Positions 10,338 to 19,054 of a DNA stretch of 64,000 nucleotides are shown here, piece after piece. Location: positions 248,001 to 312,000 of the forward strand of contig NZ_BMUT01000004.1 in the NCBI RefSeq assembly GCF_014650335.1, read 5' to 3'. A program made the position numbers and the translations under genes. The notes beneath the pieces were generated by a model. The model did no database searches. It was not told where the DNA came from and saw only the letters and a list, made by a program, of their open reading frames with translations. Each line of letters begins with the position of its first letter. The first letter of the stretch is position 1. Source of the stretch: Streptomyces hiroshimensis (lineage in GTDB: Bacteria; Actinomycetota; Actinomycetes; Streptomycetales; Streptomycetaceae).

Positions 10338-12700
10338 CCACCCCCGCGAACAGCTCTGCGAACAGCCCGGCGAACAGCTCCGCAGACGGCTCTGCGAACA
10401 GCCCGGCCCGCAGTCCCGCGCACAGCCTCGCGTACGGCTCCGCGCACACCAGACCCTGGCTGATACGCCGGCTGGCCGCCCTGCTGGTGGCGACGGTGCT
10501 GGCCTGCGGCGCCCTCCTCGCGGCGTACTACGGGGTGAGCCGGGACGCCGCCCAGGTGCCGGACCGCACCGTGCCGGCGATGGCCCACGTCGCCGCGACG
10601 GAGAAGGCCCTGCAGGACTCGCTGAAGGCGGCGGACACCGCCCTGCACAGCCCGGCCGCCGCCACGGAGGGCCCCGGCGAGGACTACCGCGCAAAGATCA
10701 ACGCCGCCTTCAGGAGCCTGGAGAAGGCGGCCGCCACCACCGTCGCGGGCTCCGCAGGGCAGAGCGCCCTGAGCACGGTGGCCGGCCAGCTCTCCTCGTA
10801 CGACTACCTCATCGGGCAGGCCGCCCGCAGCCAGGCCGACGACAAGCTCCGCGACACCTATCTGCACTACGCCGACAGCACGCTGAACCGCAAGAAGAGC
10901 GGCGCCATCGCCCGGCTCGCGAAAGTCCAGGACCGGCAGACCGCCGTGCTGGACTCCCAGACGTCGACCGGCTGGCTGCTCAAGCTCGCCTGGGGCGTGG
11001 CGGTCCTCCTGTGGTGCGCACTGGCCTGGCTGCTCGTCGACACCCAGCTCTTCCTCCGACGCCGCTTCCGCCGCCGCTTCAACGGCCCCCTCGCGGGGGC
11101 CACCCTGCTGCTGGCGGGGCTCGTGCCGCTGCTCCTGGCCGCCGCCGTGCAGCTCCAGGACGACCTCGGCCTGGCCTACGACGCGGCCCGCGGCGGCGAG
11201 GTCTCCGGCAGCGTCCCGGAGACGGTGCGCGACGGCATGCAGGACACGCGGTGGCTGACCGCCGTGCCCGCCTGGATCCCCCTGGCGGCCGTCGTCATCG
11301 CCGCGCTGGCCGTCCTCGGCCTCCAGCCTCGCATCGAGGAGTACCGCTTCGCGCGCGTGCCGCAGAGCCTGGGGCGGCGGATCCGCTCCTTCGAGGCCGC
11401 GACCGTCCTCCTCGTCGTGTGGCTGGTGCTGTTCCCCGCCGTCGGCAGGGGCGACGCGCGCACCGAGCACCACGGGCGCGTCAGCGTCCTCGCCCCGTGG
11501 ACCGACACCGAGGAGAAGCGCTTCCGCCAGGTCCTCGACGCGTACTCCGCGAAGTACCACGTCGACGTCGACTACCAGGGCACCACGGCCCTGCGCGAGG
11601 TGCTGCTCTCCCGGCTGAACGCGGGCAACGCCCCGGACGTCGCGATCCTGCCGAGCCCCGGCGAGGTCCGCGAGTACATCGGCTCGGAGACCCCGCCGCA
11701 GGAACTCACCCCCGTCCTCAAGGGCGCCCTGGACGGGTACGGCCCGCTGTGGGCCCCCAGGACCGGCGACAAGGTCTACGCCGTCGCGGTCAAGGCCGAT
11801 CTGAAGAGCGTCGTCTGGTACGACCCCGGCCGCGGTCAGGACCTGCGCACGCTCGCGGCCCAGGGCGGCCGGTGGTGCGCGGGCATGGGTGACGACGCCA
11901 CCTCCGGCTGGCCGGGCACGGACTGGATCGAGGACATCCTGCTGCAGCAGAGCGGCACGGTGGCCTACGAGGAGTGGGCCCGGGGCAAGCTGCCGTGGTC
12001 GCGCGGGGCGGTGGCCGAGGCCTGGCGGACGTTCGGGGGGATCTTCACCAAGGGCCCGGCCGCGGCCGCCCTGAGCCAGGACTTCGCGAAGAGCATCTTC
12101 TCCTCGCCGTGCTCCCTGCAGCACCAGGGATCGTTCATCCGCGACGCCGACTACACCCGCCGCGCGGCCTTCGTGCCCACGCGGGAGGTGCTCCCCGAGA
12201 TCGCCCGGCAGCCCGCCGCCTCCGAGGTGTCCGCGGACTTCGCGACGCTCTTCGGGAAGAGCGGGGCCGCCCGGGATCTGATGCGCTTCCTCGCCTCCCC
12301 GCAGGGCCAGCGCGCCTGGGCCGAGGCACCGGCCCCCGACCCCGGCCCCGGCAAGGACGGGCAGCAGGGAGCGGACGGAAAGGCCGCGAAGGACCCGGGC
12401 AACCCCGGCCGGCCCTTCTTCGTCACCGCGGACGCACCGCAGCCCGGCCCCTCCGAGCGCGTCAACGCCGCCGTCGCCGAGGCCCTCCGCGACCGGAAGC
12501 CGCCCAAGTGCCTGGACGCCTCGGACGTCATGCCGCTGCGGATGCGCTTCGCCTTCCAGCACGCGGTGCTGGACTACCTGAGCGACCCCGGCCCGGAGCG
12601 GCAGCAGAAGGTGCTGGACTACCTGGAAGGCGTGCGGAAGGACCTCAAGCCCCCGCAGGGCACCGCCGCAGCCGGGTCACCACCGCAAGTCTGCGAGTGA
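10334..12700 (+). CDS. Five-TM sensor fused to an extracellular solute-binding domain (GlnX-GlnH-like fusion)
   Basis: A 788-residue protein whose ATG overlaps the VWA stop codon. Residues 1-40 are a low-complexity cytoplasmic segment of Asn-Ser-Ala repeats. Predicted TM helices are at about 46-66, 213-236, 252-274, 313-331 and 354-370. The helical segment at about 70-210 lies outside, like the extracytoplasmic helical sensor domain of GlnX. The chain after TM5 (from about 380) is outside and reads as an ABC-type solute-binding protein: GRVSVLAPWTDTEEKRFRQV, then APDVAILPSPGEV and ATSGWPGTDWIEDIL. In mycobacteria and corynebacteria PknG works with separate GlnX and GlnH proteins. Here both functions seem fused. 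The binding domain looks closer to sugar-binding than amino-acid-binding proteins, so the ligand may differ. Confidence 0.82.
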   Translation: MTTPANSSANSPANSSADGSANSPARSPAHSLAYGSAHTRPWLIRRLAALLVATVLACGALLAAYYGVSRDAAQVPDRTVPAMAHVAATEKALQDSLKAADTALHSPAAATEGPGEDYRAKINAAFRSLEKAAATTVAGSAGQSALSTVAGQLSSYDYLIGQAARSQADDKLRDTYLHYADSTLNRKKSGAIARLAKVQDRQTAVLDSQTSTGWLLKLAWGVAVLLWCALAWLLVDTQLFLRRRFRRRFNGPLAGATLLLAGLVPLLLAAAVQLQDDLGLAYDAARGGEVSGSVPETVRDGMQDTRWLTAVPAWIPLAAVVIAALAVLGLQPRIEEYRFARVPQSLGRRIRSFEAATVLLVVWLVLFPAVGRGDARTEHHGRVSVLAPWTDTEEKRFRQVLDAYSAKYHVDVDYQGTTALREVLLSRLNAGNAPDVAILPSPGEVREYIGSETPPQELTPVLKGALDGYGPLWAPRTGDKVYAVAVKADLKSVVWYDPGRGQDLRTLAAQGGRWCAGMGDDATSGWPGTDWIEDILLQQSGTVAYEEWARGKLPWSRGAVAEAWRTFGGIFTKGPAAAALSQDFAKSIFSSPCSLQHQGSFIRDADYTRRAAFVPTREVLPEIARQPAASEVSADFATLFGKSGAARDLMRFLASPQGQRAWAEAPAPDPGPGKDGQQGADGKAAKDPGNPGRPFFVTADAPQPGPSERVNAAVAEALRDRKPPKCLDASDVMPLRMRFAFQHAVLDYLSDPGPERQQKVLDYLEGVRKDLKPPQGTAAAGSPPQVCE

Positions 12701-12764
12701 CCCGGCAGATCCGAAAGATCCGGCACGTCCGGCAGGTCCGGCAGATCCAAAGGATCCGGCAGCG

Positions 12765-14663
12765 CTACTTCGCCAGCTTGTCCGGGCAGCCCGTGCCGCG
12801 CGGCAGCTTGTAGCGCGCCACGATGTGGTACGTGCCCGGCTTCGGCGCGCGCAGCAGCGTCCAGTCGTCCTCCGGCCGGTCCTCGCGGGCCTCCTGGACC
12901 TCCTTGGACAGGCAGCCGTTGACGTTGACCGCCGGCTCGCCGCGCGGCCCCGCCTTCGGGGGCTGGACGTCCTTGCCGTCCTTGTCGACCAGGCCCAGCC
13001 ACGGCGAGTACGGGATGCGGATGAGCACCGGGCCCGGCTTGTCCACGGTGATCGTGAGGCCCTCCGCGTCCGTGCGCTCCACGACCGCAGGGGGGTCGGC
13101 GAGCGGCGTCGGCGCCTCGACCTCGTACAGCCGCCAGTTGTCGTCGGACCACACCTGGCGCAGGTAGGGCTGGCCCTTGGCGACGAGCTTGGCCTCGTCG
13201 ACGGCCGCGGGGTCCGGCTCGTCGGTGGGCAGCACGACGTAGTGCACGGCCCAGCGGTCGAGCCAGGCGCGGTAGCTGGAGGAGTTCAGCAGGCCGGGCT
13301 CGTAGAAGAGCGGGTTGCGCTCGCGGTCGGCCTGCCGGTTCCAGCCGCGGGCGAGGTTGACGTACGGGGTGAGGGCCGAGGACTCGCGGTGGCTGCGGGC
13401 GGGCACGACCTCGACCCGGCCCCGCGCCGCGTCGGTCTGCTGCAGCCGGTTCACCAGGGGCGCGAGTTCACGCGCCCAGGAAGCGGCGGGCGTGGTGTGG
13501 ATGATGTCGCCGATGGCGTTGGCGAGCTGCCACGACGTGCACGTGACGAGGGCGAGGATGAGCGCCGTCCAGCGCAGGCCGCTCTTGAGCAGCTCCGCCG
13601 GCCGCGGCACCTTGAGCTCCGGCAGGGCCGCGACGAGCACCGTCCCGCCGAAGATCATGCCGAGCCGGGAGACGTTCGTACCGATCTGGGAGGGGATGAG
13701 CCAGACCAGCAGGACGGCCAGGACGTAGAGCGCCGAGGCCATCCGGACCGTGCGCCACTCCTTGGGGACGAACACCACCCCGAAGACGCCGCTCAGCAGC
13801 GGCAGGATCGCCGAGACGAAGGCCATCGGCTGGTGACCCGAGAACGGGAACAGCCACGCCGACAGACCCACCACCACGGCCGGGGAGACGCCCAGCGCGT
13901 ACGCCGCCGGGCGCCGCTTGCCCAGCCACAGGGCGGCCGCGACGAAGCCCACGAACAGGCCGGCCACCGGGCTCGACGCCGTCGCCAGCGCGGCCGCCAG
14001 CGCGGCCAGCCCCGCACGGCCCCAGCGGTACTTGCCCACCGAGCGCCAGCGCATCGGCCAAGCGAAGATCACGGCGACGGCCGCCAGGCCGAACATCGTG
14101 CCGAGCCCGAAGGTGACCCGGCCGGATATCGCGTTGCACGTCAGCGCGAAGGTGCCGTACAAGGCCGGCACGAGCGGCCGGCGCACGACCCTGCTGCGCA
14201 CGAGCAGCAGGGCGATCAGGCCGGCGGACAGCGTGCCCGCGATCATCATCGTGGTGCGGACGCCGATGCTGGCCATCAGGTACGGCGAGATCACGCTGTA
14301 CGAGACGGGGTGCATGCCGCCGTACCAGGCGAGGTTGTACGCCGAGTCGGGGTGCTGGCCCACGAACTCGGCCCAGGCGTCCTGGGCGGCCAGGTCGCCG
14401 CCGCTGTTCGCGAACACGTACACCCAGAGCACGTGCGCCGCCGCCGCCACACACAGGGTGGCGAGGACGGGGCGGCCGGCCGTCGCGCGGCCCGCGCGCC
14501 TCAGACGCCCGCGCAGGCCTGTGCCGCCGGAGGGTTGCGGAGCTCCTGGGAAGCCGGAGCCTCGCCCGTCCTGCTCACCCGGCTCGTCCGGCTTGCCGGC
14601 CCGTGCCGGGTCCACGGTGGTCACTGCAGTTCTCCCCGTCTTCCCCCGGAGGTCATCCCCCAT
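12765..14663 (-). CDS. Polytopic membrane protein, possibly a GT-C-like transferase or MFS-annotated protein
   Basis: A 632-residue protein if the ATG at 14663 is used. The GTG at 14624 (codon 14) has a better ribosome binding site (GGGGAG, 7 nt spacing) and may be the true start, giving 619 residues. About eleven hydrophobic helices run from residue 70 to about 400 (for example VLATLCVAAAAHVLWVYVF and AGLAALAAALATASS). A C-terminal domain of about 200 residues follows with NLARGWNRQADRERNPLFY and ends in GCLSKEVQ and RGTGCPDK, with paired cysteines suggesting an exported position. The first loop GGDLAAQDAWAEF has acidic residues, as in GT-C enzymes. Streptomyces homologues tend to be annotated as MFS transporters, but no MFS signature is visible. 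Function unresolved. Confidence 0.75.
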   Translation of the reverse strand: MGDDLRGKTGRTAVTTVDPARAGKPDEPGEQDGRGSGFPGAPQPSGGTGLRGRLRRAGRATAGRPVLATLCVAAAAHVLWVYVFANSGGDLAAQDAWAEFVGQHPDSAYNLAWYGGMHPVSYSVISPYLMASIGVRTTMMIAGTLSAGLIALLLVRSRVVRRPLVPALYGTFALTCNAISGRVTFGLGTMFGLAAVAVIFAWPMRWRSVGKYRWGRAGLAALAAALATASSPVAGLFVGFVAAALWLGKRRPAAYALGVSPAVVVGLSAWLFPFSGHQPMAFVSAILPLLSGVFGVVFVPKEWRTVRMASALYVLAVLLVWLIPSQIGTNVSRLGMIFGGTVLVAALPELKVPRPAELLKSGLRWTALILALVTCTSWQLANAIGDIIHTTPAASWARELAPLVNRLQQTDAARGRVEVVPARSHRESSALTPYVNLARGWNRQADRERNPLFYEPGLLNSSSYRAWLDRWAVHYVVLPTDEPDPAAVDEAKLVAKGQPYLRQVWSDDNWRLYEVEAPTPLADPPAVVERTDAEGLTITVDKPGPVLIRIPYSPWLGLVDKDGKDVQPPKAGPRGEPAVNVNGCLSKEVQEAREDRPEDDWTLLRAPKPGTYHIVARYKLPRGTGCPDKLAK

Positions 14664-14779
14664 CTTCGCGCTGCCCCGGTCCTACGGGTAGCGGCACGGC
14701 GCCGGCCGTGCTCAAACCCTCGCGACGCTAGCACGCCGCGAGGGTCCGGCCGGAGCGGCGAGCGCCGCTCCCGCGCAGC

Positions 14780-17584
14780 TCAGCCCAGGCGCGTGAGCTT
14801 CGCACCGAAGCCCGGCTCGGCCAGCGGCGCCTTCAGCGCCACCGGCACCCGGACCTGGCCCTGGCCGCTGCCCACGGTCAGCATGCCGACCTCGGCACCG
14901 GACTTCGCCGCGTGCGGCAGCTTGTGGCCGCCGTCACCGAGCTCCAGGCCGACGGTCAGGCCCGCCCAGCCGACGGCCGTGACGTCCTTGGTCGCCACGA
15001 CCGGGGTACGGCCGCCGAGGCCGTCGTCCACGGCGCCCACGACGTCGCCCTTCTTGACGACCGTCTTCGCCTCCAGCGCCTTCTTGGCGGACTCGATGGC
15101 GTCCTTGGTCGCCGCGACCACCGAGTCGATGATCGGCGTCTTGTGCTGCGCCAGCACCGCTCCGACGATCAGCTGCGTGGTGCCGCCGATCTTCTTCTCC
15201 GCGGCGAAGAGCAGGTTGCCGCCGGCCGCGGTGGTCGTGCCGGTCTTGATGCCCGTGCCGTACAGCGGAACGATCGGGTTGAAGTTCTTCTGCTTCTCGC
15301 CGTTGCTGTCGATGTACTCCGTCAGCCCGGAGATCTCCTTGAAGACCGGATCCGCCATGGCCTTCTTGCCCAGCTTGACCAGGTCCTTCGCGGTGCTCTT
15401 CGTCGTGGCGTCGAAGCCGCTCGGGTCGGTGAACGTCGTGTTCACCATGCCGAGCTCCTTGGCGGTGTCGTTCATCTTCTTGACGAACGCCTCCTCGGAG
15501 CCGGCGTCCCAGCGGGCCAGCAGCTTGGCGATGTTGTTCGCCGACGGCAGCATCAGCGCTTCCAGCGCCTCGTACTCCGAGAGCTTCTGGTTCTCGGTCA
15601 CGCGGACCAGGGACTCACCCTCGGGCTTGCCCTTCTGGTAGTCGCTCACCGCCTTGGCGTCGACGGTCATCAGCGCGCCCTTCTTGTCACCCTTCTTCAT
15701 CGGGTGGTCGCGAAGGGTGATGTACGCGGTCATCACCTTGGTGACGCTCGCGATCGGGACGGGCTTCTCCTCGCCGGCCTCGCCCAGCGCGCCGAGGCCG
15801 TCCACCTCGACGTACGCCTGGCCCGACGACGGCCACGTCATCTGCGCCTTGTCGCCGTCGAACCTGAACGTCTTGTGCGCCGTCAGCACCAGCTTCGGCT
15901 CCGGCAGCGGGCGGAACGCCTGCACCACGCAGAAGACGATCGCCAGCAGGACCACGAGCGGGGTCCAGATCTTCACCCGGCGCAGGACCGTGCGGACGGG
16001 CGTCTCCGGCGGCGGAGGCGTGTTCGTCAGCTGCGCCAGCAGGTCCAGCGGCGCCGCGGGCTGCCCCGCCGCCGGGGGGACCGTGGGGCCGCCGCCGTCC
16101 GGCTTCGGGGGGAACGGCTGCTGCTGCGTCCGCTCGGAGGGGGCGGGCGGGGTCACGCTGACCGGTATGGCGGGCTTGGCGGGGGCGCCGCCCTTGGCGG
16201 AAGCGCCGCCCTTGGCGGGGGCCTTCGCGGGGGCGGGCACCGGCGCCTTGGCGGGCGCCTTGGCGGCGTCCTTGACGGGCACGGCCGGCTTCGCGGGGGC
16301 CGCGGACTTGGCCGGGGCGGCCGCCTTCGCGGCACCGTCGAGCGACTTCAGCGGCACGAACTGGCTGGTGCGCTCGGAGTCGGAGTCCGCGGGCCCGGCA
16401 GCGCCGTCCTTCTTGGAGGCGCCGTCCTTGGCGGCGGTGTCCTTGGAAGGGCCGTCCTTGGCGGCACCGTCCTTGCGGGCGGGCTCCTGGACGACGGGGG
16501 CCTTGATCAGGGCGGTCGGCTGATCGTCGGCGACGGGGGCCTTGATCAAGGCGGTCGGCTGATCGTCGGCGACGGGGGCCTTGCCGTTGGCGGAGGGGGT
16601 GCCCTTGCCGGACGGGGCCTTCGCGGCGTCGGCGGACGTGCCGTCGGCCTTCGGCCGGACCGTACGGAAGACGGCGGTGGCCTGGTCGGCGGCAGGGGAA
16701 TCACTGCCCTTGCCTTCGCCGGAGGCGGACTTCGCCGCCTCGGCGGCCTTGCCGTCACCGTCACGGGACGAAGCGCCGGCCTTCGGCCGGACCGTACCGA
16801 AGAAGGCGGTGGCCCGGTCGGCGGCAGCGTCCTCGGCGTCCTTGCCCTCGCCGGAGGCGGCCTTCGCGGCGTCGGCAGCCTTGCCGTCACCGTCACCGTC
16901 ACCGGACGAGGCACCGGTCTTCGGCCGGGCCGTACGGAAGACAGCCGTGGCCTGGTCGGCAGGCGCGGAGTCCTCACCCTTGGCGGCCGAAGCCTTCGAG
17001 GCCGTGCCGTCACCGGCGGCGGCCCGGTCCGCGGCGGAACCGTCCTCGCCCTCGCCGGAGGCGGACTCCGCACCGGCCTTCGGCCGGACCGTACGGAAGA
17101 CAGCCGTGGCCCGGTCGGCAGGCACACGCTCGCCCGGCGAAGCCTTCGCACCCTCGCCGGAGGCGGACTCCGCAGGGGCCTCGGAGGCAGCCTCAGGAGC
17201 CTCGGAGCCCTCTCCGGCCTCCTCCTCGTCCGTACCGGCCACCCACGCCGCCACCGCGGCCTTCAGGCGGGCATCGCCGCCCGCCGCCGGACTGCCCTTG
17301 CCGGAAGGCTTCGCGGAAGGGCTCCCGGAAGGCTTCGCCTTCGCCGGGGCCTCCGCAGAGGACTCGCCCTTTGCATCCGCATCGGCCTCACCGGGCGCCG
17401 GGGACACTTCTTCACGGCCGCCTTCGGCGGCATCCGCGGCATCCGCGCTCTCGGGCGCGTCAGCTTTCCCGGACGGCTTTCCGGAGGTTTCCCGGAAAAC
17501 CCCGAGTCGCGGGTCGTGCTCGCCGCCAGTCGTCTCCCCCGACGACTTCCGCTGCTCCGACTTGCCGGGGGACTCGCCCGCCAC
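14780..17584 (-). CDS. D-alanyl-D-alanine carboxypeptidase (PBP5-type) with long repeat-rich cytoplasmic tail
   Basis: Starts at the GTG at 17584, which has GAGGAGG 6-12 nt upstream; 934 residues. Residues 1-535 are disordered, rich in Ala, Lys, Glu, Ser and Pro, with repeats of the form ATAVFRTVRPKAG (at least five) and DDQPTALIKAPV. A single TM segment at about 540-555 (WTPLVVLLAIVFCVVQAF) places the catalytic domain outside. That domain has all three peptidase S11 motifs: SVTK (613-616), SAN (681-683) and KTG (780-782). The enzyme trims the terminal D-Ala of peptidoglycan stem peptides. Ordinary DacA/DacC proteins lack such a cytoplasmic region. The repeats carry threonines in a fixed context and could be phosphorylated by a Ser/Thr kinase, which is inference. 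It diverges from the GPP34 gene. Confidence 0.92.
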   Translation of the reverse strand: MAGESPGKSEQRKSSGETTGGEHDPRLGVFRETSGKPSGKADAPESADAADAAEGGREEVSPAPGEADADAKGESSAEAPAKAKPSGSPSAKPSGKGSPAAGGDARLKAAVAAWVAGTDEEEAGEGSEAPEAASEAPAESASGEGAKASPGERVPADRATAVFRTVRPKAGAESASGEGEDGSAADRAAAGDGTASKASAAKGEDSAPADQATAVFRTARPKTGASSGDGDGDGKAADAAKAASGEGKDAEDAAADRATAFFGTVRPKAGASSRDGDGKAAEAAKSASGEGKGSDSPAADQATAVFRTVRPKADGTSADAAKAPSGKGTPSANGKAPVADDQPTALIKAPVADDQPTALIKAPVVQEPARKDGAAKDGPSKDTAAKDGASKKDGAAGPADSDSERTSQFVPLKSLDGAAKAAAPAKSAAPAKPAVPVKDAAKAPAKAPVPAPAKAPAKGGASAKGGAPAKPAIPVSVTPPAPSERTQQQPFPPKPDGGGPTVPPAAGQPAAPLDLLAQLTNTPPPPETPVRTVLRRVKIWTPLVVLLAIVFCVVQAFRPLPEPKLVLTAHKTFRFDGDKAQMTWPSSGQAYVEVDGLGALGEAGEEKPVPIASVTKVMTAYITLRDHPMKKGDKKGALMTVDAKAVSDYQKGKPEGESLVRVTENQKLSEYEALEALMLPSANNIAKLLARWDAGSEEAFVKKMNDTAKELGMVNTTFTDPSGFDATTKSTAKDLVKLGKKAMADPVFKEISGLTEYIDSNGEKQKNFNPIVPLYGTGIKTGTTTAAGGNLLFAAEKKIGGTTQLIVGAVLAQHKTPIIDSVVAATKDAIESAKKALEAKTVVKKGDVVGAVDDGLGGRTPVVATKDVTAVGWAGLTVGLELGDGGHKLPHAAKSGAEVGMLTVGSGQGQVRVPVALKAPLAEPGFGAKLTRLG
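16492..16582 (-). repeat. Tandem 45-nt repeat inside the carboxypeptidase gene
   Basis: Two almost identical 45-nt units (GACGGGGGCCTTGATCA-AGGCGGTCGGCTGATC and so on) plus part of a third encode the repeated DDQPTALIKAPVA peptide. The high identity suggests recent duplication, and the frame is preserved. Confidence 0.8.
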
Positions 17585-17846
17585 CGATGCCTCCTCGAAT
17601 TCCCACGCGATACGCCACCGCGGGGTGCTCCGCACCCCGCAGGCCGAACCTTCTCAAACGCTTACCAGTGTCCTGTGTCGCAGCCCCGTCACCGCGCAAC
17701 CGCACCGCCAGAAGGGATCGACCGGCCTCACCGTCGTGCTAGACGAGACGACATACCTACCGGTTCCCACCCGAAGCCACCACGCACTCTCGACAGACCA
17801 ATGTGAGAGGGGTCACCCTGTCAGTCATCCACGCGGGGAGGCATGG

Positions 17847-18626
17847 ATGGGCAGGAGCCGCAGAACAATTCCGGAGGAGCTTCTGCTGCTCGCTTTGGAC
17901 CCGGCCACGGGAACCACGGCGCAGCCGCAGTCGCTCGACCTGGGTCTCGCCGGGGCGCAGCTAGTGGAGCTGGCTCTGGCTGGACGGATAGCCCCAGACG
18001 GGGATCGTATCGCCGTGGTGATGCCGCGGCCGACAGGAGATCCGACGCTGGACACCGCGCTCGAACTGCTGCGCCGCCGCGGCAGTCCGGTGCGCGCCGT
18101 CCACTGGATCGGCGGGCCCCGGCTGGGGCTGCGCCAGACGTATCTCACGCACCTGGAGCGGTGCGGCATGGTGCATGCCGTGGCGGGCCAGATGTGCGGG
18201 GTGCTGCCGACGACGCGCTATCAGGCGACGGACACCGCGATCAGCCGGGAGATCAGGGCCCGGCTGGACAGCGCGATCCGCACCGGCGTCCCGCCGGACC
18301 CGCGGACCGCGGCGCTCGCCGCCCTGGCCCACGCGGTGGGTCTCGGCAAGCACCTCTACCCGGGCAACGAGGGGCGGTCCTCCCGCTCCCGGCTGCGGGA
18401 TCTGATCAGGCACGACCCCATGGGCGGCCTCGTGGCGCACGCCGTGATGGACGTGCAGAACGGCGTCGCGGCACAGCCGCGGCGGGCCGCCCCGGCGGCG
18501 GCCGGTTCCGGCGCGGGCGCCCACGGCACCGGCGGCTCGGGACGGCGCACGTCCGTCCGGGGCGGGGCGTCCGGGCAGCAGGTGGCCCAGGGGACGGCCG
18601 TGATGGCCCGGGCCGGGGCCTCGTGA
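17847..18626 (+). CDS. GPP34 family protein (GOLPH3-like)
   Basis: A 259-residue protein starting at the ATG at 17847, which follows GGGGAGG at a short spacing. An out-of-frame ATG lies 4 nt earlier. The N-terminal sequence IPEELLLLALDPATG and the following helix LGLAGAQLVELALAGRI are typical of the GPP34/GOLPH3 fold, which in eukaryotes binds phosphatidylinositol 4-phosphate. Streptomycetes carry many copies, often near regulatory or cell-envelope genes, with unknown function. The core ends at about residue 215, and the last 45 residues are a Gly/Ala/Ser-rich tail. It lies divergent to the DD-carboxypeptidase gene across a 262-nt gap. Confidence 0.88.
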   Translation: MGRSRRTIPEELLLLALDPATGTTAQPQSLDLGLAGAQLVELALAGRIAPDGDRIAVVMPRPTGDPTLDTALELLRRRGSPVRAVHWIGGPRLGLRQTYLTHLERCGMVHAVAGQMCGVLPTTRYQATDTAISREIRARLDSAIRTGVPPDPRTAALAALAHAVGLGKHLYPGNEGRSSRSRLRDLIRHDPMGGLVAHAVMDVQNGVAAQPRRAAPAAAGSGAGAHGTGGSGRRTSVRGGASGQQVAQGTAVMARAGAS

Positions 18627-19054
18627 GCCGACGCCGGCGAGGGCATCGAGGGCGTCGATCGCGCCGCTGACCGCCCAGGACCGCCCGGCATCGCTCGGCA
18701 CTGCCCGGCACCGCCCGGAGAACAGCGCAACGCACCACAGCACGTCGCACGACAGCACCTCGCAACACCGCAGCACCGCAACACCCGTACAGCAACACCC
18801 ACAGCACACCCAGAGCTCGACCGACCGCAGCGCAGTCCCCCGGCCCGGTTCGGGAGCCGCGATATCGCGCGGGGTGGTGGGCCGGCCGCCCGGGACGGCG
18901 GTCCGGACCACCACCCCGCGTGCACATGCACGGGACGATGCACGGTCCGCAGCGGCCGGCCCCGGCAACCCTTCACCGCAGGCGGACTCTGTGTGGCATT
19001 TTCCAGCGCCGCCCCGGCATGTGGTGGCAGGCTGCGAGGTCAGGAGACAGCAGC
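18627..19054. other. 428-nt region without a supported gene
   Basis: It contains a run of CAGCACC/GCAACACC-type short repeats at about 18670-18800 and GC-rich sequence after that. No frame shows convincing Streptomyces codon bias. The promoter of the XRE gene should lie near the 3' end. Confidence 0.5.
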
